From [Actinomadura] parvosata subsp. kistnae (GTDB taxonomy: Bacteria; Actinomycetota; Actinomycetes; Streptosporangiales; Streptosporangiaceae): a stretch of 64,000 nucleotides of DNA. The notes beneath the pieces were generated by a model. It was not told the origin of the DNA and searched no databases. It was given only the letters and a program-made list of their open reading frames with translations. The DNA lies in assembly GCF_900323885.1 (NCBI RefSeq), contig NZ_OOHJ01000018.1, positions 3,335,001-3,399,000 of the forward strand. Direction: 5' to 3'. The translations under genes and the position numbers were made by a program. The number at the start of each line of letters is the position of its first letter. The stretch's first letter is position 1. Positions 50,091-57,991 of this stretch are shown piece after piece.

Positions 50091-50924
50091 ATGAGGGAGT
50101 TCGGGCAGGCGGTGCGGCGCTGGCGGGAGCGGGTGGCGCCGGAGACCGTGGGGCTGGCCGCCGGCGGGCGCCGGCGCGCGGCGGGGCTGCGCCGCGAGGA
50201 GCTGGCACTGCTCGCCGGGATCTCCGTCGACTACGTCACCCGCCTCGAACAGGGCCGGGCCGCCAACCCGTCGCCGCAGGTCGTCGAGGCACTGGCGCGG
50301 GCGCTGCGGCTGTCGGCCGACGAGCGCTCCTACCTGTTCAGGACGGCGGGGCTGGCGCCGCCCTGCCCCGACACCGTGCCCGCGTTCATCCCGCCCAGCG
50401 TGCACCGCATGCTCGACCGGCTGGCCGGCACGCCCGTCGGCGTCTACGACGCGGCCTGGACGCTGCTGCTGGCCAACCCGATGTACGCGGCGCTGATGGG
50501 CGACCCGTCCGGCTGGCGCGGCAACGAGCGCAACGGCGTCTGGCGCAACTTCGTCGGCCCCGGCAGCCGGGTCAGGTACACGCCGGAGGAGCGGCGCACA
50601 TTCGAGGCCATGATGGTGGCCGACCTGCGGGCCACCGCCGCCCAGTACCCGGCCGACCAGCAGCTGCGGCGGCTGGTCGCGGAGCTGCGGGCCGGCAGCG
50701 CGCGGTTCGCCGAGCTGTGGGACTCGGGGGTCGTCGGGCGGCAGGAGGGCGGCCCCAAGACCATCGAGCATCCGCAGGTGGGGCCGCTGACGCTCGACTG
50801 CGACATCCTCAGCGTGGCGGGCAGCAACCTGCGCATCATGGTCTACACGGCCGAGCCGGGCACCCCGGACGCCGAGCGCCTAGCCCTGCTCGGTGTCCTC
50901 GGCACGCAGTCGATGGTGGGCTAG
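50091..50924 (+). CDS. XRE-family regulator with MmyB-like ligand domain
   Basis: The 277-residue protein has an N-terminal XRE helix-turn-helix (LRREELALLAGISVDYVTRL) with AANPSPQVVEAL after it, and a C-terminal MmyB-like domain (VYDAAWTLLLANPMYAALMG, WRNFVG, LRAGSARFAELWDS). It faces an SDR gene that is its likely target. Its final 45 bases overlap the convergent DUF2809 gene. Confidence 0.92.
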   Translation: MREFGQAVRRWRERVAPETVGLAAGGRRRAAGLRREELALLAGISVDYVTRLEQGRAANPSPQVVEALARALRLSADERSYLFRTAGLAPPCPDTVPAFIPPSVHRMLDRLAGTPVGVYDAAWTLLLANPMYAALMGDPSGWRGNERNGVWRNFVGPGSRVRYTPEERRTFEAMMVADLRATAAQYPADQQLRRLVAELRAGSARFAELWDSGVVGRQEGGPKTIEHPQVGPLTLDCDILSVAGSNLRIMVYTAEPGTPDAERLALLGVLGTQSMVG

Positions 50925-51236
50925 CCAGCAGAGCGCCGCGCCGACGGCGTACCAGAGCAGGTCGGGCGGGTTGAACGTGCTGCCCAGCACCGGCCGCAGC
51001 ACCTCGGGGATCTCGGCGAGCTGGGCGAACTCGATCGCCCAGCTCAGCCCGGCCGACACCGCCGCCGCCACCCACGGGCGTACCCTGGGCAGGATCAGCA
51101 CGACGAGCGCGTAGATCAAGGCGGTGTAGAGCGCGTCGCCGGCGTACTTCGGCACCGGCCCGTCCCACAGGGCGCGGACACCGAGCCCGCAGGCGACGAT
51201 CACGACGCAGGTCACTGCGATGAGCGGGCGGGGCAC
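50880..51236 (-). CDS. DUF2809 membrane protein
   Basis: The 118-residue protein has three or four hydrophobic segments and the DUF2809 features KYAGDALYTALIYALV and SAGLSWAIEFAQL, then STFNPPDLLWYAVGAAL. The function is unknown. The 3' end overlaps the XRE gene by 45 bases. Confidence 0.85.
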   Translation of the reverse strand: MPRPLIAVTCVVIVACGLGVRALWDGPVPKYAGDALYTALIYALVVLILPRVRPWVAAAVSAGLSWAIEFAQLAEIPEVLRPVLGSTFNPPDLLWYAVGAALCWLAHHRLRAEDTEQG

Positions 51237-51383
51237 CAGCTCACGGTAGTGCCAAGAGCGCTGAAAATTTACACCGCCAAAGGAAACGAAGGTGAAACAA
51301 TTTTCCGCACCTCGTTGACATGCGGACTCCGTATGGTGTGCCTTTCTCTACACAGGAACCCCCCGCCTGAAGGTGAGGCACAC

Positions 51384-53198
51384 ATGAGGAAATGGTTCGC
51401 GCGCCTGGCTGTGCTGGGTGCCGCGCTATTAGTGGCCGGACAGGGCGCCACGGCGGCCCACGCCCAGGATCCGGCGGCGGGGAAGAAGATCGTACGGGTC
51501 GGCGCGACCCAGGCCATGGACTCCATGAACCCGTTCCTGGCCGTCCGCCTGGTCTCGACGTCCATCCACCGCTGGATGTACGGCTTCCTCACCGTGCCCG
51601 ACTCCAAGACGCTCCAGCCCAGCCCCGACCTGGCCGAGTCGTGGACCACGTCCGAGGACGGGCTCACCTGGACGTTCAAGATCCGGCAGGCCAAGTGGTC
51701 CGACGGCCAGCCCATCACGGCCGACGACGCCGCCTGGACGTTCAACAAGATGATGACCGACGAGGCCGCCAAGACGGCGAACGGCCCCGCGGTGGAGAAC
51801 TTCGAGAGCGTCACCGCCAGCGGCCAGGACCTGACGATCAAGCTCAAGGCCCCGCAGGCGTCCATGCTGGACAACCCGGTCCCGATCATGCCCAAGCATG
51901 TCTGGGAGTCGGTCACCGACATGGCCAACTACGACGCGGAGAAGTACCCCGCTGTGACCAGCGGTCCGTACATCGCGATCGAGCACAAGAAGGACAACTA
52001 CGTCAAGCTTCAGGCCAACCCCAACTACTGGCGGGGCAAGCCGAAGATCGACGAGCTGCAGGTCATCTTCTACGACAACCCGCAGGCCGCCATCGCCGGC
52101 CTGAAGAACGGTGACATCGACCTGCTCGGCCGGATGACCCCGCAGGAGTTCGAGGGCATCCAGAACAACCCGAACATCGAGGCGTGGAACACCCAGGGCC
52201 GGCGCGCGTCGTACCTGCAGATCAACCACGGCGCCACCACCAGCGACGACAAGCCGATCGGCGACGGCCACCCCGCCCTGAAGGACGTCAAGGTCCGCCA
52301 GGCGCTGCACTACGCCATCGACAAGCAGAAGCTGGTCGACGAGGTCCAGAACGGCCTGGCCAAGGTCGCCGACGGCTCCATCGTGCCGCCCATGTACAAG
52401 GACTTCTTCTGGGAGGCCACCGGCGACACCAAGGTCACCTACGACCCCGCCAAGGCCAACAAGATTCTCGACGACGCCGGGTACAAGAAGGGCGCCGACG
52501 GCATCCGTACGATGCCCGACGGCAAGCGCAAGCTCGAATGGCGCTTCACCATCCACACCGACACCCCCATCGAGGACAAGCTCGCCGAGTACATGACGGG
52601 CTTCCTGAAGGAGATCGGCGTCACGCTCACCACGGTGAAGCTGGACTCCAGCAAGTTCACCGAGGAGACCGGCATCACCGGCAACTTCGACATCGCCATC
52701 AGCGGCTGGTCGGTCAACCCCGACCCCGAAGAGGTCTTCGCCACGCACCTGTGCAGCCGCCGGCCCGACGCCAACGGCGAAGGCGGCGGCACCGAGTCCT
52801 TCTACTGCAACAAGACCTTCGAGCAGCTCTACAAGGACCAGCAGAAGGAGCTCGACCGCACCAAGCGCGCCGAGATCATCAAGAAGATGCAGGAGCAGCT
52901 CTACACCGACGCTCCCATCATCGCCATCTACTACACCAACGACCTCGAGGGCTACCGCAAGGACCGCATCACCAGCATCACGCCCATCCCCGAGGACAAG
53001 GGCCTGCTGTACGGCGGCAGCGGCTACTGGCCGTTCTACACCGTCGACGTCAAGGCCCAGGCGGCCGGCGGCGGCAGCGCGGGCGGCGGCTCCAACACCG
53101 GCCTGATCGCCGGCATCGTCGGCGGCGTGATCGTCGTCGGGGCGGCGGCCTTCCTCCTGACCAGGCGGCGCAAGAGCACCGCCGACGAGCGCGAATAA
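51384..53198 (+). CDS. Peptide ABC transporter substrate-binding protein with C-terminal membrane anchor
   Basis: The 604-residue family 5 binding protein has a Sec signal (residues 1-27, AAHA-Q cleavage, no lipobox cysteine), the SBP_bac_5 fold (DSMNPFL, LAESWTTSEDGLTWTFKIRQ, ALHYAIDKQKLV), and a final hydrophobic helix (about 573-594) with an RRRK stop-transfer tail after a Gly/Ser linker. Most relatives are lipoproteins, so this one appears to be held by its C-terminus instead. It heads the dpp-like operon. TTGACA (51315-51320) is a -35 candidate. Confidence 0.93.
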   Translation: MRKWFARLAVLGAALLVAGQGATAAHAQDPAAGKKIVRVGATQAMDSMNPFLAVRLVSTSIHRWMYGFLTVPDSKTLQPSPDLAESWTTSEDGLTWTFKIRQAKWSDGQPITADDAAWTFNKMMTDEAAKTANGPAVENFESVTASGQDLTIKLKAPQASMLDNPVPIMPKHVWESVTDMANYDAEKYPAVTSGPYIAIEHKKDNYVKLQANPNYWRGKPKIDELQVIFYDNPQAAIAGLKNGDIDLLGRMTPQEFEGIQNNPNIEAWNTQGRRASYLQINHGATTSDDKPIGDGHPALKDVKVRQALHYAIDKQKLVDEVQNGLAKVADGSIVPPMYKDFFWEATGDTKVTYDPAKANKILDDAGYKKGADGIRTMPDGKRKLEWRFTIHTDTPIEDKLAEYMTGFLKEIGVTLTTVKLDSSKFTEETGITGNFDIAISGWSVNPDPEEVFATHLCSRRPDANGEGGGTESFYCNKTFEQLYKDQQKELDRTKRAEIIKKMQEQLYTDAPIIAIYYTNDLEGYRKDRITSITPIPEDKGLLYGGSGYWPFYTVDVKAQAAGGGSAGGGSNTGLIAGIVGGVIVVGAAAFLLTRRRKSTADERE

Positions 53199-53214
53199 GC
53201 CAAGAAAACTCCGA

Positions 53215-54267
53215 ATGACGACTCCGCTTGAATCAGCAGAGCCCGCCGTCCAGGCGGCGGGCCCCGCTGACGAGCGCCCCACCAGCCGCGGCACGCTACA
53301 GTACGCGCTGTCCAAGGCCGGTGGGGCGCTGTTCAGCATCGCCATGGTGCTCGTCGGCACGTTCTTCGTCTTCCGGCTGCTGCCCGGCGACCCCGTGCGC
53401 AACCTGGCCCAGGGCCGCAACATGACCCCGGACCAGCTCGACCTCGAACGGCGCCGCCTCGGCCTCGACAAGCCGCTCATCGACCAGTTCCTCAACTTCG
53501 TCGGCGACACGCTCCGCCTCGACCTCGGCACCTCCTACGAGTACAAGCGGCCGGTCATCGACCTGATCGGCGAGCGCATCGGCCCGACGCTGCTGCTCAC
53601 CGGCACCGGCCTGGTCATCGCGGTCAGCCTCGGCATCTGGCAGGGCACCCGCGCCGGATGGCGGCACGGCAGCCGCTTCGACCGCGTGTCCACCGGCGTG
53701 TCGCTGCTGCTGTGGTCCGTGCCGACGTTCTGGCTCGGGCTGCTGCTGATGATGGTGTTCGGCGTCGGCATCGGGCCCATTCCCAGCCTCTTCCCGTTCC
53801 GCGGCATCGAGAGCGTGGACGCGCCCGACGGGTTCGGCTACGTCCTCGACGTCGCCTCCCACATGGTGCTGCCCTGCCTGACCCTCGTCGCCGTCGTGTA
53901 CGCCCAGTACCTGATGGTCATGCGCTCCTCCCTCCTGGAGGAGGTCAGCCAGGACTACGTGACCGTGGCCCGCGCCAAGGGCCTGCGCGACGACGAGGTA
54001 CGCCGCCGCCACGCCGTCCCGAACGCGCTGCTGCCCACCGTCACGCTGGTGTTCATGCGCATCGGCTTCGTCGTCGGCGGCGCGGTCACCGTCGAGTACA
54101 TCTACACCTGGCCCGGCCTCGGCCAGCTCTTCTACCGCGCGATCGAGGTGCCCGACTTCACGCTCATGCAGGGCACGTTCATGCTCATCACCGTGTCGGT
54201 GATCGTCATGAACACGCTGGCCGACGTCGTGTACCACCTGCTCGACCCGAGGGTGAGATCGGCATGA
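53215..54267 (+). CDS. dppB: Peptide ABC transporter permease (DppB-like)
   Basis: The 350-residue permease has the BPD inner-membrane domain: six helices, the DppB start PGDPVRNLAQGR, and the EAA loop YVTVARAKGLRDDEV. It begins 16 bases after the binding protein gene and its stop overlaps the next ATG (ATGA). It imports di- or oligopeptides with DppC. The exact substrate is not shown. Confidence 0.93.
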   Translation: MTTPLESAEPAVQAAGPADERPTSRGTLQYALSKAGGALFSIAMVLVGTFFVFRLLPGDPVRNLAQGRNMTPDQLDLERRRLGLDKPLIDQFLNFVGDTLRLDLGTSYEYKRPVIDLIGERIGPTLLLTGTGLVIAVSLGIWQGTRAGWRHGSRFDRVSTGVSLLLWSVPTFWLGLLLMMVFGVGIGPIPSLFPFRGIESVDAPDGFGYVLDVASHMVLPCLTLVAVVYAQYLMVMRSSLLEEVSQDYVTVARAKGLRDDEVRRRHAVPNALLPTVTLVFMRIGFVVGGAVTVEYIYTWPGLGQLFYRAIEVPDFTLMQGTFMLITVSVIVMNTLADVVYHLLDPRVRSA

Positions 54268-55145
54268 CCAGTGTCGCCATGGCCCGCAGGCGGCTCGCCC
54301 TGAGCCGCTTCTGGGCCGAGTTCCGCCACCACCGCGCCGGCGTCGCCGGCCTCGTGATCCTGCTCGCCGCCGTGCTGCTCGCGCTCGTCGCGCCGCTGTT
54401 CATCGACGAGAGCGTGACGAACGTCGTCGAGGCGCCAGGGGAGAAATGGGACGGCCCCAGCCTGTCCTTCCCCTTCGGCACCGACGAGTCCGGGCGCTCC
54501 ATCCTGCTGATGATCTGGTGGGGCTCGCGCACGTCCCTGCTCATCGGCTTCCTCGCCGCCGTGCTCAGCATCGTCATCGGCCTCGTCGTCGGCGTCGCCG
54601 CCGGGCACTTCCGCGGCTGGACCAACGGCGTGCTCATGCGCGTCACCGACTGGTTCCTCGTGCTGCCGTCGCTGGTCACGGCGCTCGTACTGGCCGCCAT
54701 CCTCGGCGGCAGCACGTTCACCGTCATCATGGCCATCGCCGTCACCTCGTGGCCGTCCACCGCCCGCCTCATCAGAGCCCAGACGCTCGCCGTCGAAGCC
54801 CGGCCCTACATCGAACGGTCCAAGGCACTCGGCGCCGGACACTGGCACATCACCACCCGGCACGTGCTGCCCAACGTGGCCCCGCTGCTGCTGGCCAGCA
54901 CCACGCTGGAGGTCGCCAGCGCCATCGTCACCGAATCGACGCTCGCCTTCCTCGGCGTCACCTCCAACAAGACCTCCTGGGGCACCATGCTGCGCGCCTC
55001 CTACGACTTCGGCGCCGCCGACCAGGGCGCCTGGTGGTACATCCTCATCCCCGGCCTGGCCATCCTCGTCGTCGTCATGGCGTTCACCCTCGTCGGCCGA
55101 GCCCTGGAGGCCGTGCTCAACCCCCGGCTGAGGAGGGCCGCATGA
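54264..55145 (+). CDS. dppC: Peptide ABC transporter permease (DppC-like)
   Basis: The 293-residue second permease has the OppC N-terminal segment (FRHHRAGVAGLVILLAAVLL), FGTDESGRSIL and the EAA loop YIERSKALGAGHWHI. It is coupled to dppB by ATGA. Its end NPRLRRAA-stop is duplicated in the short region before the ATPase gene. Confidence 0.92.
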   Translation: MTSVAMARRRLALSRFWAEFRHHRAGVAGLVILLAAVLLALVAPLFIDESVTNVVEAPGEKWDGPSLSFPFGTDESGRSILLMIWWGSRTSLLIGFLAAVLSIVIGLVVGVAAGHFRGWTNGVLMRVTDWFLVLPSLVTALVLAAILGGSTFTVIMAIAVTSWPSTARLIRAQTLAVEARPYIERSKALGAGHWHITTRHVLPNVAPLLLASTTLEVASAIVTESTLAFLGVTSNKTSWGTMLRASYDFGAADQGAWWYILIPGLAILVVVMAFTLVGRALEAVLNPRLRRAA

Positions 55146-55240
55146 GCCTGCTCGGAGAGGTCGTGCTTTTGGAGGGCCGCATGAGCCTGCTCGGAAAGGC
55201 CGCGTCCGACCCCCGGCTGAGGAGGGCCGCATGAGCCTGC
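55127..55240. repeat. Tandem repeats of the dppC-dppD junction
   Basis: GGAGGGCCGCATGAGCCTGC is seen three times (first with GGAGGGCCGC at 55131-55140, then around 55171 and 55221), and CCCCGGCTGAGGAGGGCCG twice (about 55122 and 55211). Each copy holds a ribosome site and an ATGAGCCTGCTC start. Confidence 0.9.
55142..55234 (+). CDS. 30-residue micro-ORF bridging dppC and dppD
   Basis: The ATG at 55142 overlaps the dppC TGA, and the frame ends with a TGA overlapping the dppD ATG at 55231. The peptide opens MSLLGEVVLLEGRMSLLGKA and ends PRLRRAA, that is, it joins a copy of the dppD start (MSLL) to a copy of the dppC end. GGAGGG sites precede the starts. Whether the peptide is made is unknown; the ATGA at both ends would allow ribosomes to pass along the operon. 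Confidence 0.5.
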   Translation: MSLLGEVVLLEGRMSLLGKAASDPRLRRAA

Positions 55241-56238
55241 TCGAACTTGACGACGTGTCCGTGACCTACCGCATCGCGTCGGGCGACGTGCCAGCCGTAC
55301 GGGGAGTGTCACTGACCCTCGACTCCGGAGCGGCACTCGGAGTCGCCGGCGAGTCAGGATCCGGCAAGTCCACGCTGGCCATGGCGCTGCTCCGGCTCCT
55401 GCCCCGGGACGCGCGCGTCAGCGGCCGGATCCTGCTCGACGGCGAGGACGTGCTGGCCATGAAATGGGGCCGCCTGCGCGCCGTCCGCTGGGCCGAGGCG
55501 TCCATCGTCTTCCAGGGCGCCCAGCACGGCCTCAACCCCGTCCGCCGCATCGGCGACCAGATCGCCGAGCCGCTGCTCGTCCACGACCTCGCCAAGCCCG
55601 ACGCCGCCCGCGGCCGCGTCACCGAACTGCTCGAACAGGTCGGCCTGCCCGCCTGGCGGGCCCGCAGCTACCCGCACGAGCTGTCCGGCGGCCAGCGGCA
55701 ACGCGTCATGATCGCCATGGCCCTGGCCTGCTCCCCCCGCCTCATCATCGCCGACGAGCCCACCACCGCCCTCGACGTCATGGTGCAGGCCCAGGTGCTC
55801 ACCCTGATCAAGGAGCTGGTCGCCCAGCAGGGCATCTCCCTCATCATGATCTCGCACGACCTGTCCGTGCTCGCCGACGTCTGCGACCAGCTCGCCGTCA
55901 TGTACGCGGGCCGCGTCGTCGAGCACGGCCCGTCCAGCGAGGTCTTCCACGACGCCCGCCACCCCTACAGCCGGGCACTCGCCGCCGCCTTCCCCACCGT
56001 CGGCGACCCCGCCTCCCGCATGGCCCCGAAGGGACTCGGCGGCGACCCGCCCGACCCCATGCACCTGCCCACCGGGTGCTCGTTCCATCCGCGGTGCCCC
56101 GTCGCACTCGACGAGTGCCCTACGCTCGACGTCGAGCTTTGGGCGGCGGGGGCGGGGCGGGTGGCGGCCTGCATCCACGCCAAGCCCGCCACCGCCACCG
56201 CCCCGGCTTCGGCTCCAGCTACGGAAGAGCCCGCATGA
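55231..56238 (+). CDS. dppD: Peptide ABC transporter ATPase (DppD-like)
   Basis: The 335-residue ATPase has Walker A GESGSGKST, signature LSGGQRQRVMIAMAL, Walker B LIIADEPTTALD, the H-loop ISHDLSVLADV, and the C-terminal oligopeptide domain with CSFHPRCPVALDECP (the Fe-S-like cysteine set CxxxxxC). It pairs with dppF. Confidence 0.94.
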   Translation: MSLLELDDVSVTYRIASGDVPAVRGVSLTLDSGAALGVAGESGSGKSTLAMALLRLLPRDARVSGRILLDGEDVLAMKWGRLRAVRWAEASIVFQGAQHGLNPVRRIGDQIAEPLLVHDLAKPDAARGRVTELLEQVGLPAWRARSYPHELSGGQRQRVMIAMALACSPRLIIADEPTTALDVMVQAQVLTLIKELVAQQGISLIMISHDLSVLADVCDQLAVMYAGRVVEHGPSSEVFHDARHPYSRALAAAFPTVGDPASRMAPKGLGGDPPDPMHLPTGCSFHPRCPVALDECPTLDVELWAAGAGRVAACIHAKPATATAPASAPATEEPA

Positions 56239-56366
56239 CCACGACCGTCGTTTGGCCGAGTCCGTCGTCGCACGCGCTGTTGCCCGTGGGAGGAGCTCGC
56301 ATGACGGAGATTGCCCGTGGGAGGAGCTCGCATGACGGAGACTGCCCGTGGGAGGAGCTCGCATGA
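56235..56366 (+). CDS. 43-residue micro-ORF bridging dppD and dppF
   Basis: It starts at ATG 56235, overlapping the dppD TGA (ATGA), and stops at TGA 56364-56366, overlapping the dppF ATG (56363). The peptide starts MTTTVVWPSPSSHALLPVGG and reads through two copies of the 31-bp repeat in two different frames. It has no recognisable function. As at the previous junction, both ends are ATGA overlaps. Confidence 0.5.
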   Translation: MTTTVVWPSPSSHALLPVGGARMTEIARGRSSHDGDCPWEELA

Positions 56367-56373
56367 CTGAGAC
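56281..56373. repeat. Three 31-bp tandem copies of the dppF start region
   Basis: Units at 56281, 56312 and 56343 each carry GGGAGGAGCTCGCATGAC, that is, a strong ribosome site plus an ATG. Only the third ATG (56363) is in frame with dppF. The ATG of unit 1 (56301) is in frame with the 43-residue micro-ORF. The ATG of unit 2 (56332) gives 12 codons ending at 56370. Confidence 0.95.
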
Positions 56374-57370
56374 GCAGACCACCGCCGAGGCGGTCACGAC
56401 GACCCGGCCGACCCTGCTGGAGGCCCGCGACCTGCACGTCGAGTTCTCCTCCCGGGGCCGCCGCGCCCGCGCCGTGGACGGCGTCAACCTGGCCATCGGC
56501 GAAGGCGAGATCGTCGCCCTGGTCGGCGAGTCCGGCTGCGGCAAGACCACGCTCGCCCGCACCCTCCTCGGCCTCGAACGCCCCACCTCCGGCGAGGTCC
56601 GCTACGACGGCAACCCCCTCACCTACACCTCCAAGGCACTCAAGACCTACCGCCGCCAGGTGCAGCTCGTCCTCCAGGACCCGACCGGCTCACTCAACCC
56701 CAGGCACACCGTGTACGAGGCCGTCGCGGAAGGCCCCCGCATCCACGGCCTCCCGGACGAGCAGGACCTCGTGTCCAAGGCCCTCTCCCACGCCGGCCTG
56801 CGCCCCCCGGACCGGTTCTTCCTGCGCTACCCGCACGAGCTGTCCGGCGGGCAACGCCAGCGCGTCGTCATCGCCGGCGCACTCGCACTCAACCCGAAGG
56901 TCCTGATCGCCGACGAGCCCGTCGCCTCCCTCGACGCTTCCGTACGCGGCGAGATCCTGGCCCTCCTGCTCCGCCTACGCGACGAACTCGGCCTGTCCGC
57001 ACTCGTCGTCACCCACGACCTCGGCCTGGCCTGGAACATCGCCGACCGGGTGGCCGTCATGTACCTGGGCAGAATCGTCGAATCCGGCCCCGTCGAACAG
57101 GTCCTGACCGCCCCCCGGCACCCGTACACCCAGGCCCTGATGTCCGTCCTGCCGGAATCCCCCGAACGAGTGGTCCTGACCGGCGAACCCCCGGACCCCA
57201 CCAGAATCCCCGGCGGCTGCCGCTTCCACGCCCGCTGCCAGGTCCTCGCCTCCGGCAAGGCCGCGGAGGCAGGCGTGCACACCCGCTGCCGCACAGAACC
57301 CTTGCCCATCCTGCCCGCCACCCCAGAGGCCCAGGCAGCCTGCTACTACGCGGAGACAACAACCCCCTAA
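56363..57370 (+). CDS. dppF: Peptide ABC transporter ATPase (DppF-like)
   Basis: The 335-residue ATPase has Walker A GESGCGKTT, signature LSGGQRQRVVIAGAL, Walker B VLIADEPVASLD and VTHDLGLAWN, with the C-terminal oligopeptide domain GGCRFHARC. The start is at ATG 56363, the third of three repeated start modules. It closes the five-gene importer operon. Confidence 0.94.
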   Translation: MTETQTTAEAVTTTRPTLLEARDLHVEFSSRGRRARAVDGVNLAIGEGEIVALVGESGCGKTTLARTLLGLERPTSGEVRYDGNPLTYTSKALKTYRRQVQLVLQDPTGSLNPRHTVYEAVAEGPRIHGLPDEQDLVSKALSHAGLRPPDRFFLRYPHELSGGQRQRVVIAGALALNPKVLIADEPVASLDASVRGEILALLLRLRDELGLSALVVTHDLGLAWNIADRVAVMYLGRIVESGPVEQVLTAPRHPYTQALMSVLPESPERVVLTGEPPDPTRIPGGCRFHARCQVLASGKAAEAGVHTRCRTEPLPILPATPEAQAACYYAETTTP

Positions 57371-57991
57371 CCGGGGCGGGGGCGAGCGCGGCCCCAAAGC
57401 GAGCGGCCGCGCCGCCACCCCGGCCCTCGCGTGAGTGCTGCCCCTCGCGTCCGCCCCAGCCCCGCCCCTGCGCCCGCTCCAGCGCTGGTTCCCGCTCCCG
57501 CCCTGCGCCCGCTCGCGCCGATGCCCCGCCCCCGCCCCGCGCTCGGCGCCCGCACGCGCGCCCCGTCCCGTGCCGCGCCTACGCCCACTCCAGCGCCGAC
57601 TCCCGCTTCCGCCGTGCGCCCGCTCGCGCCGATGCCCGCGTTCCTGGCCATCTCGCCCCCGTTCCCGTGGCCGCCCTTGCGCACCCGCCTGTGCCGCCCG
57701 GGGGCCGCACCTGCGTCTCGCCACCACGCCCGCCTGCGGCCAGCAACTTGCGCCCCTGCACCCGTGCCGGCCCCTGCGCCGTGCCGACCCTTACGCCCGT
57801 GCCGGCCCCTGCGCCCGTGCCGGCCCTGCCCGCATTCCCGCCCTTGCGCTCCCGCCTGTGCCCCTGGGGGTCGCACCGAGTCCCGCCACCGCGCCCGCCC
57901 GTGGCCAGCACCTTGCGCCCTACCCCCGCGCTCGTGTCTGGGGTTGGTCGGAAACGGTGCGGAAACGGCCGCTGCGCTACTCCTGTACCGC
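57371..57991. other. Repeat-rich spacer of 621 bases, no supported gene
   Basis: The stretch is a C/G low-complexity tract. A block at about 57465-57560 (CGCCCGCTCGCGCCGATGCC) recurs at about 57580-57640, and shorter GCCGGCCCCTGCGCCC-like units follow near 57770-57830. Pro/Ala-rich frames are open here on several frames, in continuity with the downstream peptidase, but codon bias is inconsistent. I treat it as non-coding. Confidence 0.6.

Noticed and set aside
57431..57991. N-terminal extension of the second secreted peptidase
   Set aside because: Would place about 187 Pro/Ala/Arg residues before a clear signal peptide; the ATG at 57992 begins the signal peptide.
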